Positions 17,505-26,307 of a stretch of DNA of 63,215 nucleotides are shown in pieces. Position 1 is the first letter of the stretch, and each line of letters begins with the position of its first letter. The notes under the pieces are model-generated. The model saw nothing but the letters and a program-made list of their open reading frames with translations, did not search any database and had not been told where the DNA came from. Origin of the DNA: Ga0077536 sp943370145. GTDB taxonomy: Bacteria > Pseudomonadota > Gammaproteobacteria > Ga0077536. The stretch covers positions 1 through 63,215 of the forward strand of contig CALRPY020000022.1 of the NCBI GenBank assembly GCA_943370145.1, read 5' to 3'. A program made the position numbers and the translations under genes.

Positions 17505-18578
17505 ATGACTATCCAGGAACGCATGTTTAACGAGCAAGATGGTAACGGCATCCTGAATCAGCTGGCGACGGCCGTGGTCCAGCTGGACTCGCAGTTGCGC
17601 GTGCGTGAGGCGAACCCGGCGGCGGAAAGCCTGGTGATGACCAGCATCCAGAAGCTGCGCGGGCTCGCGCTGGAACGGCTTTTCCCGGGACAGGGCGACT
17701 TCATCCAGGCCGTTCGCCAGTCCCTGCGCGAAGCCCGCTCGTTCACGGAGCGTGACGTCCTGCTCACGCGGACCAACCTCGAGCCGATGCGGGTCGACTG
17801 CACGGTGTCCCCGTTCCAGGGCGGCCATGGCGCAATCCTCGAACTGTCCAGCACCGAGCGCCAGCAGCGTATCCAGGCCGAGGAGAACAAGCTCATCCAG
17901 AACCAGATCAGCACCGCGCTGATGCAGGGCCTCGCACACGAGGTCAAGAATCCACTTGGCGGCATCCGTGGGGCAGCGCAGCTGCTCGAGCGCGAACTGG
18001 GCGATGCGCAGCATCGCGAGTACACGCAGATCATCATCGGCGAGGCGGATCGCTTGCGCAAACTCGTCGACCGCATGCTTGGGCCGCGCGGTCAGCTGCT
18101 GCCGTCCATCTTCAATATCCACGAGGTGCTGGAACATGTGCGCCAGGTCGTCGAGATCGAAGCCGGCCGCACCGTTGTCATCCATCGTGACTACGACCCC
18201 AGCCTGCCGGACCTGCAGGCCGACCGCGACCAGCTGATCCAGGCCTTCCTGAACCTTGTGCGCAACGCGGTGCAGGCGCTCAAGGATCGAGGAGGCAACG
18301 TCACGCTGCGCACCCGCGCCCAACGGAAGTTCACGATCGGCAGCGTGACGCACCGCCTCGTGATCCGCGTCGACATCATCGACGATGGCCCGGGGGTGAA
18401 TCCCGAGCTTGCGGACAGCATCTTTTTCCCGATGGTGTCGGGGCGGGCGGAGGGATCCGGCCTGGGCCTGCCAATCGCACAGTCCCTGGTCAACAGGCAA
18501 GGTGGCCTGATCGATTTCGTCAGCGCGCCGGGCAACACGGTTTTCACGGTTTGGCTACCCATAAGGAATACGCCATGA
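17505..18578 (+). CDS. glnL: Nitrogen regulation sensor kinase NtrB
   Basis: Soluble histidine kinase/phosphatase that controls NtrC in response to PII. The 357-residue protein has an N-terminal PAS domain (about 15-120) with no membrane segment. The phospho-accepting His145 lies in GLAHEVKNPLGGIRG. The ATP-binding domain follows, with NLVRNAVQAL (N box), DDGPGV (G1) and GSGLGLPIAQ (G2). The length and soluble architecture match NtrB. The ntrC start overlaps its stop (ATGA), so they are translated together. A candidate sigma-54-like element lies 150 bp upstream. Confidence 0.95.
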   Translation: MTIQERMFNEQDGNGILNQLATAVVQLDSQLRVREANPAAESLVMTSIQKLRGLALERLFPGQGDFIQAVRQSLREARSFTERDVLLTRTNLEPMRVDCTVSPFQGGHGAILELSSTERQQRIQAEENKLIQNQISTALMQGLAHEVKNPLGGIRGAAQLLERELGDAQHREYTQIIIGEADRLRKLVDRMLGPRGQLLPSIFNIHEVLEHVRQVVEIEAGRTVVIHRDYDPSLPDLQADRDQLIQAFLNLVRNAVQALKDRGGNVTLRTRAQRKFTIGSVTHRLVIRVDIIDDGPGVNPELADSIFFPMVSGRAEGSGLGLPIAQSLVNRQGGLIDFVSAPGNTVFTVWLPIRNTP

Positions 18579-19996
18579 ACAGGCAGCCTGAGGTTTGGAT
18601 CATCGATGATGACCGGGCGATACGCTGGGTGCTGGAGAAGGCGCTGTCGCAGGCGACTATCGCGACGCACAGCTTCGAGACCGCGGACAAGGCCCTCGCG
18701 CGGCTGAAGCGCGAGCGCCCCGACGTGATCGTCACCGACATCCGCATGCCGGGCACCGACGGTCTTGCGCTGCTCGACCAGGTACAGCAGTCCGACCCGT
18801 CACTGCCGGTGATCGTCATGACGGCGTACGCCGATCTCGATCGGGCTGTCGCCGCCTACCAGGGCGGCGCCTTCGAGTACCTGCCCAAACCCTTCGATGT
18901 CGACGAGGCGGTGGCCATCGTGCGCCGGGCGCTCGCGAAATCGGACGACCTGGCGCCGGCGCCCACCGGTGAAGAACCAGTGCGCGTGTCCGCCGAGATC
19001 ATCGGTGCGGCACCGGCGATGCAGGAGGTGTTCAGGGCGATCGGGCGTCTGTCCAAATCGAACATGACGGTGCTGCTGACCGGGGAATCCGGCACCGGCA
19101 AGGAGCTTGTCGCACGAGCCCTGCACCGCCATTCACCGCGCGCCGCAAAACCGTTCATCGCACTCAACACCGCCGCAATCCCGCGCGAGCTGCTGGAATC
19201 GGAACTCTTCGGCCACGAACGCGGGTCATTCACCGGCGCCACCGCGCAGCGCGTCGGCCGCTTCGAGCAGGCCAATGGGGGCACGCTCTTCCTCGACGAG
19301 ATTGGCGACATGCCCGCCGAACTGCAGACCCGCCTGCTGCGCGTGCTGGCCGAAGGCGATTTCTATCGTGTCGGTGGTCACCACCCGGTGCACGTCGACG
19401 TGCGCGTGATTGCGGCAACCCACCAGGATCTCGAGCGCCGCGTGAAGGAAGGCTCGTTCCGTGAGGATCTCTTCCACCGGCTGAACGTCATTCGCCTGCA
19501 GTTGCCACCACTGCGCGATCGCATCGAGGACATCGGGGAATTGGCAGAACACTTCCTGCGCGCGACAGCGCAGGAACTCGATGTCGAACCGAAACGCCTG
19601 TCACCGAAGGCGCTGGACGCCTTCCGCGCCTATGCCTGGCCGGGCAACGTGCGGCAGCTGGAAAACGTCTGCCGCCGGGTCACGATCATGGCGCCGACGC
19701 AGACCATCGAAGTGCACGATCTCCCGCGAGAACTCACGGCCGACCCTGCGACCGAGACCGTGCAGGGCGACCGTCTTGGCACCGATTGGGAAGTCGCGCT
19801 GCGGCGCTGGGCGGAACATCACGCGGCGTCGTCGCCGGTCCCGATCCTCGACGAGGCCGTGCCGAAGTTCGAGAAGACGATGATCCGTGTCGCGCTCGCG
19901 CGCACGCACGGGCGTCGTCACGATGCGGCCCGCCTCCTGGGCTGGGGGCGCAACACATTGACACGGAAGATCAAGGAACTGGGCCTGGAGTCCTAG
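18575..19996 (+). CDS. glnG: Nitrogen regulation response regulator NtrC
   Basis: Sigma-54 activator of 473 residues. The receiver domain has the phosphorylated Asp55 in VTDIRMPG and the lysine in YLPKPFD. The AAA+ domain follows with Walker A GESGTGKE, the sigma-54 contact loop GSFTGA, Walker B GTLFLDEIGDM and the arginine finger region FREDLFHRL. The C-terminal Fis-type helix-turn-helix is RRHDAARLLGWGRNTLTRKI. An upstream ATG at 18551 lies inside ntrB; the start used overlaps the ntrB stop and has AAGGAA before it. Likely targets in this window are the dyad and promoter of glnA. Confidence 0.97.
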   Translation: MNRQPEVWIIDDDRAIRWVLEKALSQATIATHSFETADKALARLKRERPDVIVTDIRMPGTDGLALLDQVQQSDPSLPVIVMTAYADLDRAVAAYQGGAFEYLPKPFDVDEAVAIVRRALAKSDDLAPAPTGEEPVRVSAEIIGAAPAMQEVFRAIGRLSKSNMTVLLTGESGTGKELVARALHRHSPRAAKPFIALNTAAIPRELLESELFGHERGSFTGATAQRVGRFEQANGGTLFLDEIGDMPAELQTRLLRVLAEGDFYRVGGHHPVHVDVRVIAATHQDLERRVKEGSFREDLFHRLNVIRLQLPPLRDRIEDIGELAEHFLRATAQELDVEPKRLSPKALDAFRAYAWPGNVRQLENVCRRVTIMAPTQTIEVHDLPRELTADPATETVQGDRLGTDWEVALRRWAEHHAASSPVPILDEAVPKFEKTMIRVALARTHGRRHDAARLLGWGRNTLTRKIKELGLES

Positions 19997-19999
19997 CGG

Positions 20000-20028
20000 G
20001 CTGGCGAAAAACGCGGGTTTTCACCAGC
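20000..20028. terminator. Hairpin after ntrC, possible terminator
   Basis: GCTGG-CGAAAAAC-GCG-GGTTTTCA-CCAGC: a stem of 5 bp plus an A/T-rich continuation, starting four bases after the ntrC stop. No clean T-run follows. Farther on (20112-20139) are two more small hairpins, CACGCT/AGCGTG and AAGCACA/TGTGCTT, before the convergent hemB stop. Confidence 0.4.
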
Positions 20029-20167
20029 CTGCCCCGGGTGCATGGATGCGGCGGCGCACACCAGCCGCGCCCGGGCCTGATCCGTGTAGCAGGCCGGTTG
20101 GCACGCTTTCAGCGTGGTGACGAAGCACAGGATGTGCTTATTCACCATCCTGCCAGCGCGTGCCGAC

Positions 20168-21178
20168 CTAACCGTCGAGCATCCACCTGGCCACGCGCGG
20201 CGAGAAGTAGCTGAGCACGCCATCCGCGCCGGCCCGCTTGAACGCAAGCAGCGACTCCAGCGCAACCGCGCGCTCGTCGAGCCAGCCGTTTTGGGCAGCT
20301 GCCATCAGCATCGCGTACTCACCGCTGACCTGGTAGGCGTAGGTCGGCATGCGAAACGCCTGCTTGACCCGCTGCACGATGTCCAGATAGGGCATGCCCG
20401 GTTTCACCATCACCATGTCGGCGCCCTCGGCGATGTCGAGCGCGACTTCACGCAGCGCTTCGTCGCTGTTGCCCGGGTCCATCTGGTAGGTCTGCTTGCC
20501 GGACTTGCCGAGGTTGGGCGCCGAGCCGACGGCATCGCGGAAGGGGCCGTAGAACGCCGATGCGAATTTCGCCGAGTAGGCCATGATGCGCGTGTTGACG
20601 AAGCCTTCCCGCTCCAGCGCGTCGCGAATGGCGCCGATGCGTCCGTCCATCATGTCCGAGGGCGCGACGATGTCGACGCCGGCCCGTGCCTGCGACAGCG
20701 CCTGCTTCACGAGCACCTCGACCGTCACCTCGTTCTGCACGTAGCCATTGTCGTCGATGACGCCGTCGTGACCGTGCGTCGTGAACGGATCGAGTGCGAC
20801 ATCGGTCATCACGCCGATGTCGGGCACGGCGTCCTTGATTGCGCGCACCGCGCGCTGCGTGAGGCCGTCCGGGTTGAAGGATTCGCGACCATCGTCGGAT
20901 TTCAGCGCCGTCGGTGTCACTGGGAACAGCGCCACGGCCGGAATGCCGAGCGTCGCGAGCTCCCGCACGTGCGCAACGAGGAGGTCGATGCTCAGGCGCT
21001 CGACGCCAGGCATGCTCTTGATGCCCTCGCGCTGTGCCTTGCCCTCGCAGACGAAAAGGGGGCAGATGAGGTCGTCGACGGTCAGCGTCGATTCGCGCAT
21101 CAGTCGCCGCGTGAAGGCGTCGGCTCGCATGCGACGCGGACGATGCCGCGGATAAGGGGCCAGGGGCCAATCTGTCAT
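20168..21178 (-). CDS. hemB: Delta-aminolevulinic acid dehydratase (porphobilinogen synthase)
   Basis: Condenses two 5-aminolevulinate molecules to porphobilinogen. The 336-residue protein has the two active-site lysines in YSAKFASAFYG (Lys204) and VMVKPGMPYLD (Lys259). The metal region reads DVALDPFTTHGHDGVIDD. It has aspartates where zinc-type enzymes have three cysteines, so this is the magnesium-dependent type known from Pseudomonas. The frame is open far upstream into the plsC region, but the MTDWPLAPYP start is the one that fits homologues. A TATACT sequence about 40 bp upstream could be its -10 box. Confidence 0.96.
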   Translation of the reverse strand: MTDWPLAPYPRHRPRRMRADAFTRRLMRESTLTVDDLICPLFVCEGKAQREGIKSMPGVERLSIDLLVAHVRELATLGIPAVALFPVTPTALKSDDGRESFNPDGLTQRAVRAIKDAVPDIGVMTDVALDPFTTHGHDGVIDDNGYVQNEVTVEVLVKQALSQARAGVDIVAPSDMMDGRIGAIRDALEREGFVNTRIMAYSAKFASAFYGPFRDAVGSAPNLGKSGKQTYQMDPGNSDEALREVALDIAEGADMVMVKPGMPYLDIVQRVKQAFRMPTYAYQVSGEYAMLMAAAQNGWLDERAVALESLLAFKRAGADGVLSYFSPRVARWMLDG

Positions 21179-21255
21179 CGGGATTCTCCAGCGCTGTTGC
21201 GATGTTCGCGGCAGTATAGCGGGGGCCAGGTCGCGCGCAGCGGCCGGCTCGGGAC

Positions 21256-21993
21256 TCAGGCCCGGGTTGCCCGTCCGCCCGGCGCGAGGGGCAGTTCGGA
21301 GCAGCGCGCCTCGATCCACGCCTCGACCTCCTTCGTCAGATCGGCCGCGCTGCGTCCCTCCGTTGCCAGTGCTGGCCCGATCACGACGTCGATCACGCCG
21401 CTTTCCTTGCGCATCGAGTTGCGCGGCCAGAACACGCCCGCATTGTGGGCGACCGGGACGATTGGACACTGCGCCTGCACGGCAAGCGCCGCGCCGCCGG
21501 AGGAGTAGCGTCCGCGCTTGCCCGGCGGTACCCGCGTACCTTCGGGGAAGATCAGGACCCACCAGCCGTCGGCGATGCGCTGCTTGCCGGCCGCCAGCAT
21601 GTGGCGCAGGGCCTTGGCGCCCGCAGCCCGGTCGATGGCGATCGGGTTGAGGCTGGCGAGGCCCCAGCCGAAGAATGGCACCCTCAGCAATTCCTTCTTC
21701 AGGACCTGGCACTGCGCCGGGAAGATCATCTGCAGCGTGATCGTCTCCCATGCCGACTGGTGCTTGCAGAGGATGACGCTTGGCTCCCGCGGAATGTTTT
21801 CCGCCCCGGTCACGCGCCAGCTGAGCCCACAGGTGACGCGCAGCCAGAACATTGCGAAGCGCGACCAGCGCGTGATCACGAAATAGCGCCAGCGCCGCGG
21901 CAGCGGCAGGATCAGGATGCCGATGAGGCTGAACAGCACCGTGGCCGGCGCGACGCCGAGATAGAAAAGGAATGACCGCAGGTTCGTGATCAT
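21256..21993 (-). CDS. plsC: 1-acyl-sn-glycerol-3-phosphate acyltransferase
   Basis: Membrane acyltransferase that makes phosphatidic acid from lysophosphatidate. The 245-residue product begins with a membrane helix (FLFYLGVAPATVLFSLIGIL). Motif I is KHQSAWET, an H-x4-E form of the usual H-x4-D, as in the branch of this family near gmhB in Pseudomonas. LNPIAIDR, LIFPEGTR and IVPVAHNAG are motifs II-IV. Its ATG overlaps the gmhB stop by 4 bp, so the two are coupled. The order glyQ-glyS-gmhB-plsC matches the origin-proximal cluster in Pseudomonas aeruginosa. Confidence 0.93.
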   Translation of the reverse strand: MITNLRSFLFYLGVAPATVLFSLIGILILPLPRRWRYFVITRWSRFAMFWLRVTCGLSWRVTGAENIPREPSVILCKHQSAWETITLQMIFPAQCQVLKKELLRVPFFGWGLASLNPIAIDRAAGAKALRHMLAAGKQRIADGWWVLIFPEGTRVPPGKRGRYSSGGAALAVQAQCPIVPVAHNAGVFWPRNSMRKESGVIDVVIGPALATEGRSAADLTKEVEAWIEARCSELPLAPGGRATRA

Positions 21994-22532
21994 GGGCTGG
22001 GGCAGCGCAGGCGGTTCACCACCGCCGCGAGATCCGGGTACACGGTGAGGCGGTCGTGCGCCGGCAGCTTCGCCAGCGTGCTGCGGCCGTGTCCCGTCTC
22101 GACCAGCACGGCGCGTGCGCCCACGGCGCGCGCGGCGTCGAGATCGCTCTGGCGATCGCCGACGAAGATCGCGTCACGCAGCGAGGCGCCGGTGCGCGCC
22201 GCGATCGCCTCCAGCAGGCCTGGACGTGGCTTGCGGCAGTGGCAGTCGTCGTCCGGTCCGTGCGGGCAGAACAGGATGGCATCGATGCGTCCGCCGCAGC
22301 GCTGCACCTCGGCGAGCAGGCGGCCGTGGATCTGGTGGAGTTGCTCGATGTCGACGATACCGCGTGCGATACCCGACTGGTTCGACACGACGAAGATGCT
22401 GAAACCCATCTGCGTCGCCGCGGCGAGCGCCTCGATGCTGCCCGGGATCGGGTGCCACTCCGCCGGCGACTTGATGAAGTCGGGTGAGTCTTCGTTGATG
22501 ACACCATCGCGGTCGACGATCAGGAGTCGCAT
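21990..22532 (-). CDS. gmhB: D-glycero-beta-D-manno-heptose 1,7-bisphosphate 7-phosphatase
   Basis: HAD-family phosphatase for ADP-heptose synthesis in the LPS core. The 180-residue product begins MRLLIVDRDGVINEDSPDF with the nucleophile/acid pair Asp7 and Asp9. It has SNQSGIARG and a zinc-binding loop CPHGPDDDCHCRKPRPG characteristic of GmhB, then the C-terminal GDRQSDLDAA acid motif. The length is typical. Its stop overlaps the plsC start (ATGA), and glyS ends 23 bp upstream. Confidence 0.95.
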   Translation of the reverse strand: MRLLIVDRDGVINEDSPDFIKSPAEWHPIPGSIEALAAATQMGFSIFVVSNQSGIARGIVDIEQLHQIHGRLLAEVQRCGGRIDAILFCPHGPDDDCHCRKPRPGLLEAIAARTGASLRDAIFVGDRQSDLDAARAVGARAVLVETGHGRSTLAKLPAHDRLTVYPDLAAVVNRLRCPSP

Positions 22533-22555
22533 GGTGTCCCCTGCCGAGTGCCCGG

Positions 22556-24613
22556 TCAGCCGCCAATCAGGCCGACGTCGGCAACGCGCAGGAACAGGCG
22601 CTGCAGGCGGGCCAGCAGGCGCAGGCGATTGGCCCTGAGCGCCTCGTCCTCGGCCATCACCATCACGCCGTCGAAGAACGCATTGACCGGGTCGTGCAGC
22701 GCGGCCAGCTGCTGCAGATAGCGCGCATAGTCGGTAGCGGGATCCGCTTCCATCCGCTCGACCGCGGCCGCGAGCCGCTGTTCGGCTGCTTCGAGCAGCA
22801 GAGCGGAATCGACACTCCCGCCGTCCGCTTCGGGCGCCTTTTTCAGAAGGTTCGCAATGCGCTTGTTCGCGGCGGCGAGTGCGGTCGCCTGCGGCAGCTG
22901 CAGGAAGGATTCGACGGCCGCAAGTCGCTGCGCGATATCCAGCGGTCGCAGCGGACGCACGGCCAGCACGGCTTCCACGACATCGGCGCGTGTGCCGCGA
23001 TCGCCGAAGTAGCCCCGCGCGCGCTCCATGATGAAGGCGAAGACTTCGTCCGCCGTGCCCGCCGCGAGCTTGTTGCCATAGGCCGTCGCCGCCTGGTGCA
23101 GCGCCGCCGACAGGTCGAGCTGGGCCTCGCCTTCGATACAGATGCGCAGCGCGCCCAGCGCCGCTCGCCGCAGCGCGTAGGGGTCCTTGTCGCCGGTGGG
23201 GGCCGAGCCGATGCCGAAGATGCCGACCAGGCTGTCGAGCTTCTCGGCCAGTGCGGTGGCGCGGCCGGCAGGCGAGGCGGGAATCGCGTCCCCGGCGAAG
23301 CGCGGCTGGTAGAACTCGGCGAGCGCGACGCAGACCTCCGGGGCCTCGCCGTCGTGGCGCGCGTAGTAGCTGCCCATCGTGCCCTGGAGTTCGGGGAATT
23401 CCCCGACCATTTCGGACAGCAGATCACAGCGCGACAGCTCGCCGGCGCGCCGTGCGGCGGCGGGCGCCGCGCCGAACGCGTCCGCCAGTTCGCCCGCGAG
23501 CGCGGCGACGCGCTGGCTCTTGTCGAGCAGCGAGCCGAGCCGCCGTTCGAACACCATGTCGCCTAGGCGTGTCAGGCGCGACGCGAGCGTGACGCTGCGA
23601 TCCTTGCGCCAGAAGAACGCGGCATCGCTGAGCCGTGGCCGGATCACGCGTTCATTGCCGTTGCGTATCGCGTCGGGACGCGGGCTGTCGATGTTGCTGA
23701 TCGTCACGAAGCGGTTCAACAGGCCGCCGTGCTCGTCCTCGAGCGGGAAGTATTTCTGGTGGCCCTGCATGCTGGCGACGAGCGCTTCGCGCGGCACCTC
23801 GAGGAAGTGGGCGTCGAAACTGCCGGTGATCGGCGCTGGCCATTCGACCAGCGCGGTGACCTCGGTCAGCAGCGCTTCATCGATCAGCGCCCGCCCGCCG
23901 GCGGCAGCGGCCGCTTCCTGCACCAGCGCCCGCACGCGCTCGCGCCGGACGTCGAAATCGACGATGACCTTGCCGCGGGATTCCAGCAGTCCGGCATAGT
24001 CGCGCGGCTGCGGGATGACGATGGCCTGTTCGCCAATGAAGCGGTGGCCACGGCTCGTGTTGCCGCTCGGGATGCCATAGACCTCGGCGGGCAGCACCTC
24101 CGCGCCGTGGAGCGCGACCAGCCAGTGCACGGGGCGTACGAACTCGGCGTCACCGCTGCCCCAGCGCATGCGCTTGGGGATCGGCAGCGCGGCAAGGGCG
24201 TCGTTGAGGAATTGTGGCAGCAGTTCTGCGATGTGGCGGCCGGCCTGGTGCGCGCGGTAGACCAGCCATTCGCCCTTGTCCGTGCTGAGCGTTTCGAGTG
24301 CCTCGAAGTCGACGCCGCAGGAACGTGCGAATCCGAGCGCGGCCGGCGTCGGTTTGCCGTCGGCACCGAAGGCCGCGGCCCTGGCCGGCCCGCGTCGCTC
24401 GACCTGCTGCGAGGGCTGGGTCGCTTCGAGGTTCTCGACGAGGATTGCGAGGCGCCTGGGGCTCGCGTAGGCCCGGCTCGCGCTGAACGCGAAGCGCGCG
24501 TCGCGCAGGCGCTTCGTCAGTTCGGTGTGGAAGGCGGCGGACAGGCCCGGCAGCGCTTTCGGCGGCAGCTCTTCGGTGCCGAGTTCGATCAGAAGGTCGT
24601 GCGCGGCACTCAT
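22556..24613 (-). CDS. glyS: Glycyl-tRNA synthetase beta subunit
   Basis: Large subunit of the heterotetrameric bacterial glycyl-tRNA synthetase; it carries the tRNA-binding and anticodon-binding parts. The 685-residue product starts MSAAHDLLIELGTEELPPKAL, the invariant opening of GlyS. ALVASMQGHQKYFPLED and the KLDSLVGIFGIGSAPTGDKDPYALRR stretch (with the family's KDPFALRR-like motif) are also seen. Its ATG overlaps the glyQ stop by 4 bp, ensuring balanced synthesis. The length is normal. Confidence 0.97.
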   Translation of the reverse strand: MSAAHDLLIELGTEELPPKALPGLSAAFHTELTKRLRDARFAFSASRAYASPRRLAILVENLEATQPSQQVERRGPARAAAFGADGKPTPAALGFARSCGVDFEALETLSTDKGEWLVYRAHQAGRHIAELLPQFLNDALAALPIPKRMRWGSGDAEFVRPVHWLVALHGAEVLPAEVYGIPSGNTSRGHRFIGEQAIVIPQPRDYAGLLESRGKVIVDFDVRRERVRALVQEAAAAAGGRALIDEALLTEVTALVEWPAPITGSFDAHFLEVPREALVASMQGHQKYFPLEDEHGGLLNRFVTISNIDSPRPDAIRNGNERVIRPRLSDAAFFWRKDRSVTLASRLTRLGDMVFERRLGSLLDKSQRVAALAGELADAFGAAPAAARRAGELSRCDLLSEMVGEFPELQGTMGSYYARHDGEAPEVCVALAEFYQPRFAGDAIPASPAGRATALAEKLDSLVGIFGIGSAPTGDKDPYALRRAALGALRICIEGEAQLDLSAALHQAATAYGNKLAAGTADEVFAFIMERARGYFGDRGTRADVVEAVLAVRPLRPLDIAQRLAAVESFLQLPQATALAAANKRIANLLKKAPEADGGSVDSALLLEAAEQRLAAAVERMEADPATDYARYLQQLAALHDPVNAFFDGVMVMAEDEALRANRLRLLARLQRLFLRVADVGLIGG

Positions 24614-25542
24614 GGCGCCACCGCCTGCGCGCGCTCCGCGGCGGGCAGCATCGGGAAGCCCAACGCCTCGCGTGCCGCGTAGTAGGCCTCGGCAATGCTG
24701 CGGGCGAGGGTGCGCACGCGCAGGATGTAACGCTGCCGCTCGGTCACCGATATCGCGCGTCGCGCGTCGAGCAGATTGAACGTATGGGAGGCCTTGACCA
24801 TCATCTCGTAGGCTGGCAGCGGCAGGCCGGCGGCGATCAGTCGCGTCGCCTCGGCTTCGCAGTGGTTGAACCAGCCGAACAGGATTTCGGTGTTCGCCTG
24901 CTCGAAGTTGTAGGTCGACATCTCGACCTCGTTCTGGTGATAGACGTCGCCGTAGGTGACGGTGCGTCCCTCGTGACGCGCCCAGGCCAGGTCGTAGACG
25001 GAATCGACCCCCTGCAGGTACATCGCGATACGTTCCAGCCCATAGGTGATTTCACCGGCGACCGGCCGGCAGTCCAGCCCCCCGACCTGCTGGAAATACG
25101 TGAACTGCGTGATCTCCATGCCGTTGAGCCAGACTTCCCAGCCGAGGCCCCAGGCGCCCAGGGTCGGCGACTCCCAGTTGTCCTCGACGAAACGGATGTC
25201 GTGCACCCGGGGGTCGATGCCGAGCATCGCAAGCGACTGCAGGTAGAGATTCTGGAGGTCTGAAGGCGAGGGCTTGAGGATCACCTGGAACTGGTAGTAA
25301 TGCTGGAGACGGTTCGGGTTCTCCCCGTAGCGCCCGTCGGTCGGCCGCCGCGAGGGTTGCACGTAGGCGGCGCGCCACGGTTCGGGACCAATCGCGCGCA
25401 GGAAGGTCGCGGGGTGAAAGGTGCCCGCACCCATTTCCATGTCATAGGGTTGCGCGATCACGCAGCCGCGCTCACCCCAGAACGACTGGAGGCGGAAAAT
25501 GAGTTCCTGGAAAGTGCCGGGAGAGGCTTGGATTTCAGTCAT
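24610..25542 (-). CDS. glyQ: Glycyl-tRNA synthetase alpha subunit
   Basis: Catalytic small subunit that activates glycine. The 310-residue product starts MTEIQASPGTFQELIFRLQS and shows GCVIAQPYDMEMGAGT, QPSRRPTDGRYGENPNRLQH and EMMVKASHTFNLLDARRAIS, all highly conserved in GlyQ. A GTG 30 bases upstream is in frame, but the ATG matches known starts. It is the first gene of glyQ-glyS-gmhB-plsC. A TATACT about 50 bp upstream (25592-25597) may be the -10 box of the operon; no good -35 box is seen. Confidence 0.97.
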   Translation of the reverse strand: MTEIQASPGTFQELIFRLQSFWGERGCVIAQPYDMEMGAGTFHPATFLRAIGPEPWRAAYVQPSRRPTDGRYGENPNRLQHYYQFQVILKPSPSDLQNLYLQSLAMLGIDPRVHDIRFVEDNWESPTLGAWGLGWEVWLNGMEITQFTYFQQVGGLDCRPVAGEITYGLERIAMYLQGVDSVYDLAWARHEGRTVTYGDVYHQNEVEMSTYNFEQANTEILFGWFNHCEAEATRLIAAGLPLPAYEMMVKASHTFNLLDARRAISVTERQRYILRVRTLARSIAEAYYAAREALGFPMLPAAERAQAVAP

Positions 25543-25698
25543 TTGCAGTGATTCGCGCTGGCTCGGCGGCACTCATTGCCGGCGGCGCGCCAGTATAGCC
25601 GCTGCCCCGGGTAGTGCCTACGCCGCGCGGCCCGCCGCACGCTCAAGTCACCGGGCGCATGGCCGATACGGGTTCGAACCCGCCACGGAGTCTTCAGC

Positions 25699-26265
25699 GT
25701 GACAATCGACCTGCATCTGCCCGAAGCCGCCGGCTGGCGCGGCCTGTTGACCCAGGCCCAGCAGAGCACGGGTGCCTTCCTGCCCGACGCGGTCGAAGAA
25801 TACGTGGTGTGTCTTCTGTATCGCATGCTGGGCAGCGCCAGTGCCGACCTCTCGCTGCGTTCGGCCGGCTTCGCGCGACAGCTGCTGAACGCGGGGGCGG
25901 CGAATGCGCGCAACCTGGCCGCCGTCGGTGACCAGAGCCTGTTGTTTGCCGGGCTGTTCCCCGACCACGCCATTCGCCAGCGCATCCCGCTGTCGTATTT
26001 CGTGCAGATGGGCCAGCACGCCTACCGTGAACATGCCTCGACGGTGCCGGCCGCCGAGCGCGCGCTGTTTCATGCACTGGGCGAGCGTTTCGTGCCCACT
26101 CTGGATGTCCTGCTCAACATCCGGGAACTGAACGAAGGCGGCCCCTGCCTCGACGGTCTGAGTGCGTTCCAGCTATGGAGCGAGGCCGGCAGCAGCCATG
26201 GCTGGCACACGCTGCGGCAGATGACGTCGGCCCTGCCGGCCGGCGCCACTTCGGTCAGGCACTGA
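25699..26265 (+). CDS. Conserved-looking hypothetical protein, 188 residues
   Basis: I do not recognise a family. The protein opens MTIDLHLPEAAGWRGLLTQA. It has no signal peptide or membrane segment and looks mostly alpha-helical. Segments with possible conservation are VEEYVVCLLYRMLGS, KLLFAGLFPDHA-like SLLFAGLFPDHAIRQ, and YFVQMGQHAYREHA. Codon use and GC pattern match the neighbours, and the frame contains few rare residues, so it is very probably coding. It is divergent from glyQ (156 bp between starts) and convergent with the Gld-like operon, whose terminator lies just after it. Similar-looking helical proteins occur near glyQS or tag in gammaproteobacteria, but I cannot name a function. 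Confidence 0.8.
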   Translation: MTIDLHLPEAAGWRGLLTQAQQSTGAFLPDAVEEYVVCLLYRMLGSASADLSLRSAGFARQLLNAGAANARNLAAVGDQSLLFAGLFPDHAIRQRIPLSYFVQMGQHAYREHASTVPAAERALFHALGERFVPTLDVLLNIRELNEGGPCLDGLSAFQLWSEAGSSHGWHTLRQMTSALPAGATSVRH

Positions 26266-26269
26266 GGCC

Positions 26270-26301
26270 GCAAAAAACAAGGGGCGCCAAAAGCGCCCCT
26301 T
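26270..26301 (-). terminator. Intrinsic terminator of the Gld-like operon
   Basis: Read on the minus strand: AAGGGGCGC, loop TTTTG, GCGCCCCTT, then GTTTTTTG. A 9-bp perfect stem with a T-run, directly after the DUF4340 gene stop. On the plus strand there is no T-run, though the hairpin may still help end the 25699-26265 gene. Confidence 0.85.
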
Positions 26302-26307
26302 GCCGTG

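Noticed and set aside
22694..24682. Long plus-strand frames opposite glyS
   Set aside because: Shadow frames of GlyS, with Arg/Gly/Ala-rich sequence and no recognisable domain.
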